NCBI RefSeq assembly: GCF_034366625.1
Contig: NZ_JAXMIH010000014.1
Coordinates: 310,001 to 374,000 of the forward strand
Direction: 5' to 3'
DNA from: Prosthecobacter sp.
Lineage (GTDB): Bacteria; Verrucomicrobiota; Verrucomicrobiia; Verrucomicrobiales; Verrucomicrobiaceae
DNA length: 64,000 bases
Under the pieces are notes generated by a model that saw only the letters and a program-made list of their open reading frames with translations, had not been told where the DNA came from and made no database searches. The position numbers and the translations under genes were made by a program. This document shows, in pieces, positions 55,710 through 64,000 of the stretch (positions within the stretch are counted from its first letter, which is position 1; each line of letters begins with the position of its first letter).

Positions 55710-56561
55710 TCAATTCTTCGCCCACTCCAAGGCCGCCGAGATTTCGCGCTCAATGATCGGCAGCGGATTGAGCAAGGCGAGCGGGTCTTCCACCGGAGTG
55801 ACCTCGTTGGTCTGCGGATTCCAGTTCACGGGACCGAAACGGCAGGGCGCGGGATTGCCGGTGAGGATGTGCATCCCGGCGTCGTCTTTGTCGAAGTGCC
55901 AGAACTCGAAGGGGAAATGAATGAAGCCGTGCTTCTCCATCATCGAGCAGATCTCCAGCCGTGTGGCGATGTGCTCCGGCGCGACGAAGGGCGAGCGCAT
56001 CGGCGTGCATTCGCTCATTTCGAGATACGGATAACCGCGCCAGACCTCGGTGCCGTCGTCGCGAAGGAAGACCGAGATGTCGATGGCGGAGCCGGACATG
56101 TGCGCGCCGATCTTCGGCATGTTTGCCGTCAGCACGATGGCGCGGCGGAACATGAAATCCGGCGTTGGAATCTGGCCGCCAAGCTCCCAGATGCATTTTT
56201 TCAACACCGTATCGAAAACGGACGGCTTGCGCACGAGCTGGCGCTGCATGTCGAGCGAGCGGAAGCCGTCCTCGATCTTCAGAATCCAGCCTCGTTCGTT
56301 CATCTCGCGGCCGATGGTGATGACATCGCGCACGAGGCTCTCGCGCAGGAAGTAAACGCGATCCAGATCACCCGCGATCTTGCTGGTGGAGAACTGCATC
56401 TCCACCTTCGCAGCAGCAGCGGCATCGGAAATGGAGGCAAAGCGCTCGCCGCATTCGTTCACCGGAAACTCGATGAGCTTCTGCACGATGGCATAGCCTT
56501 GTTCCATTTGTTCGGCCCAGTAGGCGCGGCGGGCGGCTTCGTCGTTGTTCATGGAGGTCAT
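55710..56561 (-). CDS. D-Ala-D-Ala dipeptidase-like (VanX/M15D) protein
   Basis: The 283-residue protein carries the M15 zinc motifs IGAHMSGSAIDIS (H154, D161) and FPFEFWHFD (E219, H222), together with the substrate-binding Arg in EDGFRSL (R101). These match VanX/DdpX-type dipeptidases, which cleave D-Ala-D-Ala or related DL-dipeptides. No signal peptide is visible, so it is probably cytoplasmic, fitting recycling of D-Ala dipeptides rather than cell-wall cleavage. Its start overlaps the RidA stop by 4 bp (56558-56561). An internal ATG at 56552 is possible. Confidence 0.82.
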   Translation of the reverse strand: MTSMNNDEAARRAYWAEQMEQGYAIVQKLIEFPVNECGERFASISDAAAAAKVEMQFSTSKIAGDLDRVYFLRESLVRDVITIGREMNERGWILKIEDGFRSLDMQRQLVRKPSVFDTVLKKCIWELGGQIPTPDFMFRRAIVLTANMPKIGAHMSGSAIDISVFLRDDGTEVWRGYPYLEMSECTPMRSPFVAPEHIATRLEICSMMEKHGFIHFPFEFWHFDKDDAGMHILTGNPAPCRFGPVNWNPQTNEVTPVEDPLALLNPLPIIEREISAALEWAKN

Positions 56562-56953
56562 TGAGCAGGTTTGCGCACGGCGATGGCCTCCACCTCGTAT
56601 TTGAGCGACGGCGGCAGGCAGTTCGTGATGGTCGTGCGCGCAGGCGAGGGCTGCGGGAAGTATTCGCGATAGAGCTGGTTGTAGAGCGCCACGTCTTCGG
56701 CATCGCGGACGTAGTTCCGCGTCTGCACGACATGCGCGAGGTCGCTGCCCGCGGCTTCGAGCACTTTGCGGACGTTTTCGATGCTGCGGCGGAATTCGCC
56801 TTCGAAAGTGTCGCTGACGATGTTGCCCTGCTGATCGACGGAGGCCTGGCCGGAGACGAAGATCAAGTCACCCACGACCACACAGGGGCTGAAGGGGAGG
56901 TGAGATGTTGGAGTATTGGAAAGTTGGGGATATGAGACGAGCGGGTGGGTCAT
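56558..56953 (-). CDS. RidA family (YjgF/YER057c) protein
   Basis: The 131-residue protein has the RidA core GDLIFVSGQASVDQQGNIV and the Arg/Glu region TRNYVRDAEDVALYNQLYREYF. It ends in TTITNCLPPSLKYEVEAIA, where the family keeps P-x-x-x-x-E-I-E. RidA enzymes hydrolyse reactive enamine/imine intermediates from amino-acid metabolism. Coupling to the D-Ala-D-Ala dipeptidase gene suggests a role in amino-acid or peptide turnover. The N-terminal segment (YPQLSNTPTSHLPFSP) is encoded by a CCAA-repeat-like sequence. The ATG at 56953 is chosen. Confidence 0.88.
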   Translation of the reverse strand: MTHPLVSYPQLSNTPTSHLPFSPCVVVGDLIFVSGQASVDQQGNIVSDTFEGEFRRSIENVRKVLEAAGSDLAHVVQTRNYVRDAEDVALYNQLYREYFPQPSPARTTITNCLPPSLKYEVEAIAVRKPAQ

Positions 56954-56966
56954 GATGATGAAAAAA

Positions 56967-58340
56967 TCAAGGTTTGGCCGTTGGTGCGGACTGAAGCCGA
57001 GTTTTTTCCTCGGCATCGCGCTTCTGCATGTCCTTCGGGTGCTTCGAGAAGCTTTCGAAGACATCGCCGACGACGCGGTCGGCGAGCGAGCCGAGTTGTT
57101 TGAGGATGACGGCCTCAGCTTCGGGCTTGAGGATGGAACGATTGGGCTCGTAGCCGCCGACGGTGTGCGCCTCGGCGGTGGCGATGTAACCGATGTTGCC
57201 GTTTGCGTAGCCGACGATGATGGGCGTGGCGCGGTCGGAGATGGCCTTTTCGAGCTTGAAGCCGTATTCGACCATCGGCTCGCCAGGCATGGTGAGCAGG
57301 AGGAAGGGGCCAATCTTCATCGCCATGAGTTCAGCGCGCACAGGCCCGTCTTTGCCGGGAAGTTCGACGACCTCGCTGGCGACACGGATTTGATAGAAGG
57401 TCTCGCGTCTGTGCAATTGCTCACGCGTCAGACTGAAGGCCGCCGCGCGCGCAACAGCACCGCCGAGATCGCGGCCCGCCCACTGGATGTCAGCTTCATC
57501 CGCGCAGCGATACGGATAACCGGGCAGATTCGGCCGGATGTCGCCCGCGCAGCCTTGCATGAACAGGGCGCTGGTCTTTTGCGCGTAACACATCTCGACA
57601 AAGGTCTGCGCCTCGCCGGGAAAATCGGCGCTCATCTTCGGATAACCCTTCGGATAGGGCTGCGAGCCTTTGTCTCCCCAGGTGAAGAAACACGGATGGC
57701 AGACGGCATGCATGATCACCGCCAGCGGCGTGAGGGTGGTGCCGTCGTCGAAGCGCAGGACCTTCACGCGAGGATCGTTCGGCCCGTCAGAGTTCAAACT
57801 GACCACCGCACGGCCGTCGTAGGTCTTGCGTCGGTTGATGCCGAAGCTGATGCTCTCCTCGCTGTAGCCGACGCTCACCGGTTTCATGCTCTCGGCTGCT
57901 TGTTTGGCCGCAGCACCGAGTTTTTTGATCAAATCAGCCGCCCAGCGCATGTTTTCGACGTAACCCGGCCCTGAGTGGTTGTGAGAGGCCGCGATGAGGA
58001 TGTTTGCCGCCGGAACACCGGTCTCGGCTTCGATTTTCGCCCGCGCATCACGCACCATGTCCTCCCACGCGCCGATGGTGTCCAGCGTGACGATGGCAGC
58101 CTTCGTTTCGCCATCATCGAGGATCAAAACACCCGCCCGCAGCGGATCGCGCACTCCTGTGACCTGCCGCACATGCCCCACGATCTTGACTGCTGCGGCA
58201 TCCGGCGGCGTGATGTCGATTTTCGCGACTCCGGCTTTTAAGTTCGAGATGACGGCGAACTGGCCGTCTTTGATCTCCTCCGCGAAAGCGGAATGAAGGA
58301 CGAATGAAGCGCAAAGAAAAAGAGCTGGGCGGAGTTGCAT
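56967..58340 (-). CDS. Exported neutral/alkaline ceramidase-like protein, paralogue
   Basis: The 457-residue protein has a signal (1-19, ending SAFAEE). Ceramidase-like motifs are AGVAKIDITPPDAAAVK, AGVLILDDGETKAAIVTLD, IAASHNHSGPGY (zinc His pair), HAVCHPCFF and MQGCAGDIRPNLPG. The protein is clearly related to the gene at 34979-36394 but diverged in sequence. The ATG at 58340 starts the signal; an upstream ATG at 58373 is possible. It is followed by RidA 13 bp later, which suggests one transcript with the VanX-like gene. Confidence 0.82.
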   Translation of the reverse strand: MQLRPALFLCASFVLHSAFAEEIKDGQFAVISNLKAGVAKIDITPPDAAAVKIVGHVRQVTGVRDPLRAGVLILDDGETKAAIVTLDTIGAWEDMVRDARAKIEAETGVPAANILIAASHNHSGPGYVENMRWAADLIKKLGAAAKQAAESMKPVSVGYSEESISFGINRRKTYDGRAVVSLNSDGPNDPRVKVLRFDDGTTLTPLAVIMHAVCHPCFFTWGDKGSQPYPKGYPKMSADFPGEAQTFVEMCYAQKTSALFMQGCAGDIRPNLPGYPYRCADEADIQWAGRDLGGAVARAAAFSLTREQLHRRETFYQIRVASEVVELPGKDGPVRAELMAMKIGPFLLLTMPGEPMVEYGFKLEKAISDRATPIIVGYANGNIGYIATAEAHTVGGYEPNRSILKPEAEAVILKQLGSLADRVVGDVFESFSKHPKDMQKRDAEEKTRLQSAPTAKP

Positions 58341-58390
58341 CGCTCTTCTACGCTGCCGGAGTGCCCGGTTCATCGCCGCAGGTGGAATGA

Positions 58391-59191
58391 TCAGCCTTTT
58401 CGCAGCGCCGTGAAGGTCGTGGTCATGATGTCCTTCAACAGGCTGCTGTCGTTCGAGTGGCAGATGAAGCGCGCCCCCTGTTTGATGGCGCGGAGCTGCT
58501 GCTCGACCTTCCCAAACCACGAACCGGCGGGGATGTGGCGCTTGTCGGCCGCATCGATGACTTTTTGCACGACGGCGATGAAGTCAGGATGGTCGTACTC
58601 GTTCGGGATGCCCATATTCGTCGTCATGTCGTTCGGGCCGATGAAAAGCGCGCTCACGCCGGGAATGGAGCAGATGGCATCGAGGTTCGACACGGCCTTC
58701 ACCGACTCGATCATCGGCACGAAGAGTGTGTTGGCGCATTTTTCAGCGATGTAATCTCGAGTCTTGTCGCTCGGCCATCTGCCTTCCTTGATCGCGCGTT
58801 CGAGCGCCTCGCCCTTGAGTGGACGATAAACGGCGGCGGCGGCCAGACGCTTGATCAGCTCCACATCCTCCGCATACGGAATGACCACGCCATCGAAGGA
58901 GTCGCAGACCTTGGCCACATCATCAGCATCGCGGCTGTGCGTGCGAGCCAGCGTGGCGATGCCTTTCGCTGCGAGCGCGTAGCGCAGCGGCATGAAGTCG
59001 GCGATGTCGAGCGCGTTGTGCTCGGCGGTGACGATGACGAAGTCGATGCTGCCGTCCGGGATGAAATCGACGATCGACGGCACCACGGCGTGCTGGACGA
59101 GCATGCCGAAAACGGCATGACCTTTCATCATCTTGTCCTTGAGGACGGCGGCGGGCTTCGAGGCGGTGGCAGCGTAAGGTTGCGAACTCAT
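58391..59191 (-). CDS. HpcH/HpaI-family aldolase
   Basis: The 266-residue cytoplasmic protein has the family blocks VDFVIVTAEHN (metal-site region), VVIPYAEDVELIK, FVPMIESVKAVSNLDAICSI and GVSALFIGPNDMTTNMG, with the catalytic Glu and Asp of class II aldolases. Such enzymes cleave 4-hydroxy-2-oxo acids, for example from sugar-acid or aromatic breakdown. EHN instead of EHG/EHT is a minor change. An in-frame ATG at 59203 (MCSTMSS) is an alternative start. Its neighbours on the same strand are the ceramidase-like, RidA and dipeptidase genes. Confidence 0.85.
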   Translation of the reverse strand: MSSQPYAATASKPAAVLKDKMMKGHAVFGMLVQHAVVPSIVDFIPDGSIDFVIVTAEHNALDIADFMPLRYALAAKGIATLARTHSRDADDVAKVCDSFDGVVIPYAEDVELIKRLAAAAVYRPLKGEALERAIKEGRWPSDKTRDYIAEKCANTLFVPMIESVKAVSNLDAICSIPGVSALFIGPNDMTTNMGIPNEYDHPDFIAVVQKVIDAADKRHIPAGSWFGKVEQQLRAIKQGARFICHSNDSSLLKDIMTTTFTALRKG

Positions 59192-59264
59192 GGTTGAACA
59201 CATACGAACGCGGCCCCCGGTGTTATCCGGGATAGACGACGGCTTGTGCTGGCGAAGCGCTGGG

Positions 59265-59288
59265 AGAACGAATCTGGAGATTCGTTCT
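59265..59288. repeat. Palindromic repeat at the pckG stop codon; probable terminator
   Basis: Perfect 11-bp arms agaacgaatct (59265-59275) and agattcgttct (59278-59288) with a 2-nt loop directly abut the pckG stop codon, whose TAG (59287-59289) includes the arm end. No T-run follows. The layout copies that of the repeat at 5877-5938, though the sequence differs. Confidence 0.8.
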
Positions 59289-61113
59289 ACATCCGGCAGA
59301 TGAGCAGCTCGCGCTCGTAGATCAGCTCTTTGGGAAGATGTGTCTTCAGGTCGATGAAAAGTTCCTCGTGAGAGAGAATTTCGGCACGCCAGGCGGCGCG
59401 GTCGAAGTGTTGCAGCTCCTCGAATTTTTCTTTGGGGAAATCGAGGCCCTTCCAGTCGATGTCAGCGTAGTGCGGCACCCATCCGATCGGAGTTTCCTTC
59501 GCAATGCCCCGCCCATTCGCACGGGCCACGATCCATTGCAGCACGCGCATGTTTTCGCTGAAGCCGGGCCAAAGGAACTTGCCATCGGCGTCCTTGCGGA
59601 ACCAGTTCACGTTAAAAACACGCGGCGTTTCGCTCAGGTTGCGCTGCATGCTGATCCAGTGGCGGAAGTAGTCGCCCATGTTGTAGCCGCAGAAGGGCAG
59701 CATGGCCATCGGGTCGCGGCGCACCTTGCCAATCGTGCCAGCGGCGGCGGCGGTCATCTCACTGCCCATCGTCGCGCCGGTGTACACACCACCGCTCCAA
59801 TTGAAGGCCTGATAGACAAGCGGCATCGTCGTGGCACGGCGGCCACCGAAAATGATCGCGCTGATCGGCACGCCCTCGGGTTTTTCCCAGTCGGGGTCAA
59901 TCGTGGGACACTGTGAGGCGGGAGCGGTGAAGCGTGAGTTCGCGTGAGCTGCCTTGACGCCTTTCTCCTTGGCGATTTCGGGCGTCCATTGATTGCCCTG
60001 CCAGTCGGTGCATTTCGCGGGTGGTGTGTCGGTCATTCCTTCCCACCACACGCCGCCGTCGGGCGTGAGCGCCACATTGGTGAAGATGGTGTTCTTCCGC
60101 AGCGAGGCCATGGCGTTTGGATTCGTCTTGCCGCTCGTTCCAGGAGCCACGCCGAAGAAACCGGCTTCTGGATTGATCGCATGGAGCCGGCCATCCGCGC
60201 CGGGTTTGATCCACGCGATGTCATCGCCCACGGTCCAGATCTTCCAGCCTTTCTCCACAAAGTACTGCGGCGGAATGAGCATGGCAAAGTTCGTCTTGCC
60301 GCAGGCGCTGGGGAAAGCGGCGGCGACATACGTTTTTTTGCCCTTGGGATCTTCGACACCGAGAATGAGCATGTGCTCGGCCATCCATCCTTCATCTCGG
60401 GCCATCGCGGAGGCGATGCGCAGAGCAAAGCATTTCTTGCCGAGCAGCGCGTTGCCGCCGTAACCGGAGCCATAGCTCCAGATCTCGCGTGATTCAGGGA
60501 AGTGAACGATGTACTTCTCCTTGTTGCAGGGCCAGGCCACGTCCTTCTGCCCTTTCTTGAGCGGTGCGCCGACGGTGTGCATGCATGGCACCACGCGTTT
60601 CTTCGCTTTGTCGATCACCTCGAACACTTTTTTGCCGATGCGCGCCATGATGCGCATGTTCACCACCACATAGGGCGAATCGGTGAGCTGCACACCGATC
60701 TGCGCCATCGGCGAATCAACCGGCCCCATGCTGAAGGCCAGCACATACATCGTGCGGCCCTTCATGCAGCCGTTGAAGAGCTTGCGGAGCTTGTCCTTCA
60801 TCTCAAAAGGGTTCATCCAGTTGTTCGTCGGCCCCGCGCCTTCTTTGGAGTTGCTGCAGATGAACGTGCGCTCCTCCACGCGCGCCACATCGCTGGGGTC
60901 CGACTTGGCGTAGAAGCATCCCGGCCATTGCTTCTGGTTCAGGCGGGTGAAGGTGCCTGCATCGACCATTTCATTGCAGAGGCGGTCGTACTCGGCCTTG
61001 GAGCCGTCCACCCAGTGAATCTTGTCCGGTTTGCACAGCGCGGCCATTTTGGTGACCCAGCGCTGAAGGTGAATGTTTTTGCTGAGGGGTTTCGAGGAGG
61101 AAAGTTTGGTCAT
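59287..61113 (-). CDS. pckG: Phosphoenolpyruvate carboxykinase (GTP)
   Basis: The 608-residue cytoplasmic enzyme converts oxaloacetate and GTP to PEP in gluconeogenesis. Family features include [12 protein letters not shown] (35-46), [21 protein letters not shown] (66-86, in family position), the kinase-1a P-loop [12 protein letters not shown] (267-278), [31 protein letters not shown] and [12 protein letters not shown]. Length matches GTP-type PEPCK (about 600). The frame continues to 61233, but the ATG at 61113 is preferred by alignment (MTKLSSS). Hairpins lie directly before the start and at the stop. Confidence 0.95.
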   Translation of the reverse strand: MTKLSSSKPLSKNIHLQRWVTKMAALCKPDKIHWVDGSKAEYDRLCNEMVDAGTFTRLNQKQWPGCFYAKSDPSDVARVEERTFICSNSKEGAGPTNNWMNPFEMKDKLRKLFNGCMKGRTMYVLAFSMGPVDSPMAQIGVQLTDSPYVVVNMRIMARIGKKVFEVIDKAKKRVVPCMHTVGAPLKKGQKDVAWPCNKEKYIVHFPESREIWSYGSGYGGNALLGKKCFALRIASAMARDEGWMAEHMLILGVEDPKGKKTYVAAAFPSACGKTNFAMLIPPQYFVEKGWKIWTVGDDIAWIKPGADGRLHAINPEAGFFGVAPGTSGKTNPNAMASLRKNTIFTNVALTPDGGVWWEGMTDTPPAKCTDWQGNQWTPEIAKEKGVKAAHANSRFTAPASQCPTIDPDWEKPEGVPISAIIFGGRRATTMPLVYQAFNWSGGVYTGATMGSEMTAAAAGTIGKVRRDPMAMLPFCGYNMGDYFRHWISMQRNLSETPRVFNVNWFRKDADGKFLWPGFSENMRVLQWIVARANGRGIAKETPIGWVPHYADIDWKGLDFPKEKFEELQHFDRAAWRAEILSHEELFIDLKTHLPKELIYERELLICRM

Positions 61114-61117
61114 TGTC

Positions 61118-61140
61118 GGAACGCGCGGTTGGCGCGTCCC
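61118..61140 (-). promoter_or_regulatory. Hairpin in the pckG leader, 4 nt before the start codon
   Basis: Arms ggaacgcgc (61118-61126) and gcgcgtccc (61132-61140) form a 9-bp stem with one mismatch and a 5-nt loop (8 of 9 pairs). In the mRNA it would end only four nucleotides before the AUG, so it could affect ribosome access. It may also be a dispersed palindromic repeat. Confidence 0.45.
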
Positions 61141-61199
61141 ATACACGCGGATTCTGTGCCAAATGTCCACTGCACATGCCGTGCCGATTTTGTGCTCCA

Positions 61200-62045
61200 T
61201 CACTTCAGCACCTCGTCCTGCCCGGCGGCCCACAAAATGGCGCGCGGGATGAGATGCTCCAGGCCCGGCGTGTTTTCGGGATGCGGGCTGGAAATGAAGA
61301 CGCGCCCTTTGCCAAAGGTGCCAACGGCCTGCGCGGGTGAATTCACCATGAGGCCGGCAGGCGAGCCGTTTTCAGCGATCTCACTTCGGAACAGCGCCAC
61401 GGGCCGGTAGGCCGGAATATCGGCCCGATCACCGGGTTTAATGATGGGACCGTTGTTGTAGCGCACTTTGAAAATGCCGCCCACGTCGCCCAGCAGTGGT
61501 TTTCCATCCACCGTGACCTCGATGTCCATGAAACCGCGCCCACGCATCCATTTGTTGGAAACCGTGCTCGCATTGAGAATGCCGAGGCCCCAGGAAAAAT
61601 TCGAGCAGGCGAGATACGCACCCGCGCAGATGCCGCAGTAGCCGCCACCACCGCGCACATACTCGCGCACGTTCTTCAATCCGGCCTCGCCGATGCTTTT
61701 CGATTGCTGGGAGCCGCTGCCGCCGGAGAAGACGATGACATCGAACTGCTTCAAGTCGATGCTGCCCACTTGTTCTCCCGGAATCCGCGTCACCTGCGCC
61801 TGTGGCAGTGTTTTAAGCACGTTGATGACGTTGTTGATGCCGTCATCAGGAGCACCCTTGCCCTCAAAGATGCCCACCTGAACCGGTTTTGGAGCCAGCG
61901 GCGGCTGCACGATGGTTTTGAGACCATTGACGTCTGGCGGAATGACGAAGGTCGAGTTCTTCGCCTTCGACTCCGCTTTACCGGCCTCCTGAGCTTGGGC
62001 GCCCAGGCTCAATAGGAATAGCGATGCCAGCCAGAGGTGTTTCAT
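61200..62045 (-). CDS. Secreted BPL_N (class I amidotransferase-like) protein
   Basis: The 281-residue protein has a signal (1-18) and a class I glutamine-amidotransferase-like fold. Recognisable are [40 protein letters not shown] and [19 protein letters not shown] (nucleophile-elbow Cys near C140). [16 protein letters not shown] carries a plausible catalytic His. This matches the biotin-protein-ligase N-terminal-like domain found in exported PVC proteins, where activity is unknown. Its start overlaps the stop of the SGNH hydrolase gene by 4 bp, so they are coupled. Confidence 0.8.
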   Translation of the reverse strand: MKHLWLASLFLLSLGAQAQEAGKAESKAKNSTFVIPPDVNGLKTIVQPPLAPKPVQVGIFEGKGAPDDGINNVINVLKTLPQAQVTRIPGEQVGSIDLKQFDVIVFSGGSGSQQSKSIGEAGLKNVREYVRGGGGYCGICAGAYLACSNFSWGLGILNASTVSNKWMRGRGFMDIEVTVDGKPLLGDVGGIFKVRYNNGPIIKPGDRADIPAYRPVALFRSEIAENGSPAGLMVNSPAQAVGTFGKGRVFISSPHPENTPGLEHLIPRAILWAAGQDEVLK

Positions 62046-62863
62046 GGTGATGATATTTGTGCAGTGATCGACTTAGCCACCTGCTGGCCCATAAGTTCGT
62101 AGCCTTTGCCGTTGAAGTGGACATCCTTCGGATTGGCGATGCCTTCGAGCTGTGGCGCGAGGAAGGCGTGCAGATCGTTGATGGCGACGCCGTGCTTCTG
62201 CATCACTCGCCGAGCGATTTCGTTCTTCTCGGCGATTTGCGTGACAATTTCAGGGCCGTCCTTCGTGTCTGGCGGCACGGGCGTGGTGGTCGCGAAAATG
62301 AGCTTCGCGCCGGTTTGTTTCATGCGGGTGATGAGGGCTTCAAGACGCTGCTCGTAATCCGCTGGCGGCGTTTTGCGGTCGTGGATGCCGAAGTTGAAGT
62401 GGATCACGTCCCATTTGCCAGCGCCGAGCCAGATCTCGATCTTCTTCACGCCATTGGCCGTGGGGCCGCAGTTTTCCGGCGCACGATGCACGTTGGCTTT
62501 GCCAGCCATGGCCTTGCGCACGTCGAGCGTATAGCCGCGTGAGATGGAATCGCCAATGAGAAGAACTCGCGGCAGCTTGGGATCATCTTGGACGAAATCC
62601 CAGGCGTTGGAGCGGCCCGCGATTTTGTCTTTCTTGTGAAGAGGCAGATAGAAACCATTGCCCAAATTCTGCTCCAGCACGGTTTCCCAGGCTTGTTGAT
62701 CGACAGGGAGCTTCGACTTCCAGGCCTGATACTGATCATCGAGCGCCTGGTCCGCCGCCGCCTTTTTCGCGGCGGCTTCGGCGGTATTGGTGGGTTCGTT
62801 TTGGGTTTTGATTTGAGCCTGTGAGAGGCCGAAGAACGCGAGAAGGAGGAGGACAGGCTTCAT
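62042..62863 (-). CDS. Exported SGNH/GDSL-family hydrolase
   Basis: The 273-residue protein has a signal (1-16), then an SGNH core. Block I is LIGDSISRGYTLDV (S106), block III is FNFGIHD (N157), and the C-terminal DVHFNGKGYELM supplies the Asp-x-x-His pair. In PVC bacteria such exported SGNH hydrolases usually act as carbohydrate or acyl esterases, but the substrate is open. The region before block I (20-95) is alpha-helical and charged. It is a tandem paralogue of the next gene. Confidence 0.85.
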   Translation of the reverse strand: MKPVLLLLAFFGLSQAQIKTQNEPTNTAEAAAKKAAADQALDDQYQAWKSKLPVDQQAWETVLEQNLGNGFYLPLHKKDKIAGRSNAWDFVQDDPKLPRVLLIGDSISRGYTLDVRKAMAGKANVHRAPENCGPTANGVKKIEIWLGAGKWDVIHFNFGIHDRKTPPADYEQRLEALITRMKQTGAKLIFATTTPVPPDTKDGPEIVTQIAEKNEIARRVMQKHGVAINDLHAFLAPQLEGIANPKDVHFNGKGYELMGQQVAKSITAQISSP

Positions 62864-62865
62864 GC

Positions 62866-63579
62866 TTACTTCTTCGGGAGGTGTTCGGAGATCACGGCGG
62901 CGACTTTTTCCGCGAGGTAGCGGCTGCCAGCGGGCGAGTAATGGACATTGCCATCTGGAAGCTGCGCGTCGGGCTTGGAGAGGGCGTGGGCGCGGAGGTC
63001 ATTGGTGGGAACTCCAGCGGCCGTCATCACGCGGGCGGCGGCTTCGTTGTATTTCACTTCATCGCTCTCAACACGGCCATCGCTTCCCGCCGCGACGTGC
63101 GTGGTGTTGCACCAAATGAGCTTCGCGCCGGTGGCCTGCATGGTTTTGACGAGTTCGGCGAGGTTCTTCTCATAATCGGCCAGTGCCACCTGGGGATGAG
63201 AGCCTGCGGCCTTCGGATCAGCGCGCTTCGAGGGATCTTCCTGGATGTACTTCAAGTCATGCAGGCCCCAGTTGAAGTGAATCACATCCCATTTCGAGTC
63301 GCCGAGCCACGCCTTGATGTTTTTGAGGCCGTTCGTCGTCGGGCCGCCGTTGGTGGGGATGCGGTGGACGTTGGCCTTGCCCTTGAGCAGCTCGCGCACG
63401 TCGAGCGTGTAACCCATCGAGATCGAGTCGCCGATGAGCAGCACACGCGGCAGTCCGGCCACGTCCTCGACCTTCACCAGGGAGGGATTGGGCTTGCGCT
63501 CGCGTTTGACGGGCTTTTTGGGCGTTTCGGCGAGAGCGACGGCGGTGGTGAGCAGGGCAAGAAGCAGGATGAATTTCAT
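62866..63579 (-). CDS. Exported SGNH/GDSL-family hydrolase, tandem paralogue
   Basis: The 237-residue protein has a signal (1-17), then LIGDSISMGYTLDVRELLKGKANVHRIP, nearly the same as the neighbour around its nucleophile (shown here in two parts). FNWGLHD gives the block III Asn and NVHYSPAGSRYL the C-terminal Asp/His region. It lacks the helical insert found in the downstream copy. Two bases separate it from that copy, which indicates a recent local duplication and shared expression. It is the first gene of the SGNH, SGNH, BPL_N operon. Confidence 0.85.
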   Translation of the reverse strand: MKFILLLALLTTAVALAETPKKPVKRERKPNPSLVKVEDVAGLPRVLLIGDSISMGYTLDVRELLKGKANVHRIPTNGGPTTNGLKNIKAWLGDSKWDVIHFNWGLHDLKYIQEDPSKRADPKAAGSHPQVALADYEKNLAELVKTMQATGAKLIWCNTTHVAAGSDGRVESDEVKYNEAAARVMTAAGVPTNDLRAHALSKPDAQLPDGNVHYSPAGSRYLAEKVAAVISEHLPKK

Positions 63580-63669
63580 GAGGCGGGATTAAACGCAGCG
63601 CTGCCGCCGGAATATCGCGAAAGAAAGCGCGCTTGACCTTGAATGGCCGTTTTCGCTAACCTCGGGCCT

Positions 63670-64000
63670 ATGTTGTCTTCAAATCTGCTGCTGGCGGGCG
63701 TTTTGACGCCGTTGCTGCTGACGGCGCAAACGGCGGTGACAGTTCAGCCGGAATTGCCGCCATGGCAGGCGAAGCTGGCAGATCCCGCCTGCCGGCAGAG
63801 CCTGGAGCAGGCGAACGATGTGAGCGCGGCCTTGCAGGAGCTGGAGGTTTCGCCCTTTGATCATGCCGCGTTCTATGACTGGCTGCGCGCACAGGCCAAA
63901 CCACCGCAGCAGCACATAATCGAGTGTCTGCTGCTCGCGCATCTCGCGCGTGAGCTGCAACGGTCCGAAACGGAGATCAGCGCGGCAGACGATCTGGTGC
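63670..64000 (+). CDS. Secreted protein of unknown function, truncated by right edge
   Basis: An open frame of 110 codons runs from the ATG at 63670 to the window end without a stop. Residues 1-20 form a Sec signal (MLSSNLLLAGVLTPLLLTAQ). The mature part is alpha-helical and rich in Ala, Leu, Gln and Glu (for example EQANDVSAALQELEVSPFDH), without a family I recognise. It is divergent from the SGNH gene across 90 bp, so it has its own promoter region. The C-terminal part is not visible. Confidence 0.7.
   Translation, partial: MLSSNLLLAGVLTPLLLTAQTAVTVQPELPPWQAKLADPACRQSLEQANDVSAALQELEVSPFDHAAFYDWLRAQAKPPQQHIIECLLLAHLARELQRSETEISAADDLV

Overview
The window is GC-rich bacterial chromosome, almost fully coding, from a member of the PVC group, most likely a Verrucomicrobiota relative of Prosthecobacter. 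The assignment is inferred from gene families and not tested by search: PSCyt1/PSCyt2 (DUF1549)/PSD1 (DUF1553) haem proteins, DUF1501 proteins, CxxCH-tailed propeller/HEAT dehydrogenases, Tat-exported Gfo/Idh/MocA oxidoreductases, a sulfatase, CehA-type metallohydrolase and neutral-ceramidase-like enzymes. Most products carry Sec or Tat signals, so this is largely a periplasmic or cell-surface degradation region. I see no rRNA, tRNA, CRISPR, phage or transposase gene, and no gene-free stretch longer than 300 bases.

Layout. 1-9941: the start of a haem protein leaving the left edge, a D-aminoacylase divergent from ddl, an MFS transporter, gap (GAPDH) with promoter and terminator, a small RNase III-domain protein, a Tat-exported FAD oxidoreductase, and a PSCyt2-PSD1 gene coupled to a CBM9-like protein. 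9961-19651: a GNAT acetyltransferase, a Gfo/Idh/MocA protein, a small GKGKGK-rich secreted protein, an OmpR-type two-component pair, and divergently an operon of PSCyt1, PSCyt2-PSD1 and DUF1501. 19720-32050: an eight-gene minus-strand run containing a YHYH/EF-hand/PEBP fusion, a sulfatase with an unusual active-site motif, a fused PSCyt1-PSCyt2-PSD1 gene, DUF1501 and several hydrolases. 32130-34976: a 2OG-Fe(II) oxygenase and a second, CpxRA-like two-component pair. 34979-54841: fifteen consecutive minus-strand genes headed by an epimerase that is divergent from a PAS-AraC regulator, probably one catabolic unit with three Gfo/Idh/MocA proteins, two SDRs, two large haem dehydrogenases, a subtilisin-like protease, CehA-like and ceramidase-like hydrolases. 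55710-63579: a VanX-like dipeptidase, RidA, a second ceramidase-like enzyme, a HpaI-type aldolase, pckG (GTP-type PEPCK), a BPL_N amidotransferase-like protein and two tandem SGNH hydrolases. A secreted protein of unknown function runs off the right edge.

How it works together (inference): exported hydrolases, the sulfatase and haem oxidoreductases probably attack complex carbohydrates or related polymers outside the cytoplasm. Gfo/Idh/MocA, SDR, VOC and aldolase enzymes process the products, and GAPDH and PEPCK belong to central carbon flow. D-aminoacylase, Ddl and the VanX-like dipeptidase suggest handling of D-amino acids or peptidoglycan pieces. The most unusual signals are a Gly-Lys repeat shared by neighbouring exported proteins, intergenic-type repeats inserted in frame inside PSCyt2-PSD1 genes, palindromic repeats that supply the stop codons of adjacent genes, and the near absence of Shine-Dalgarno sequences.
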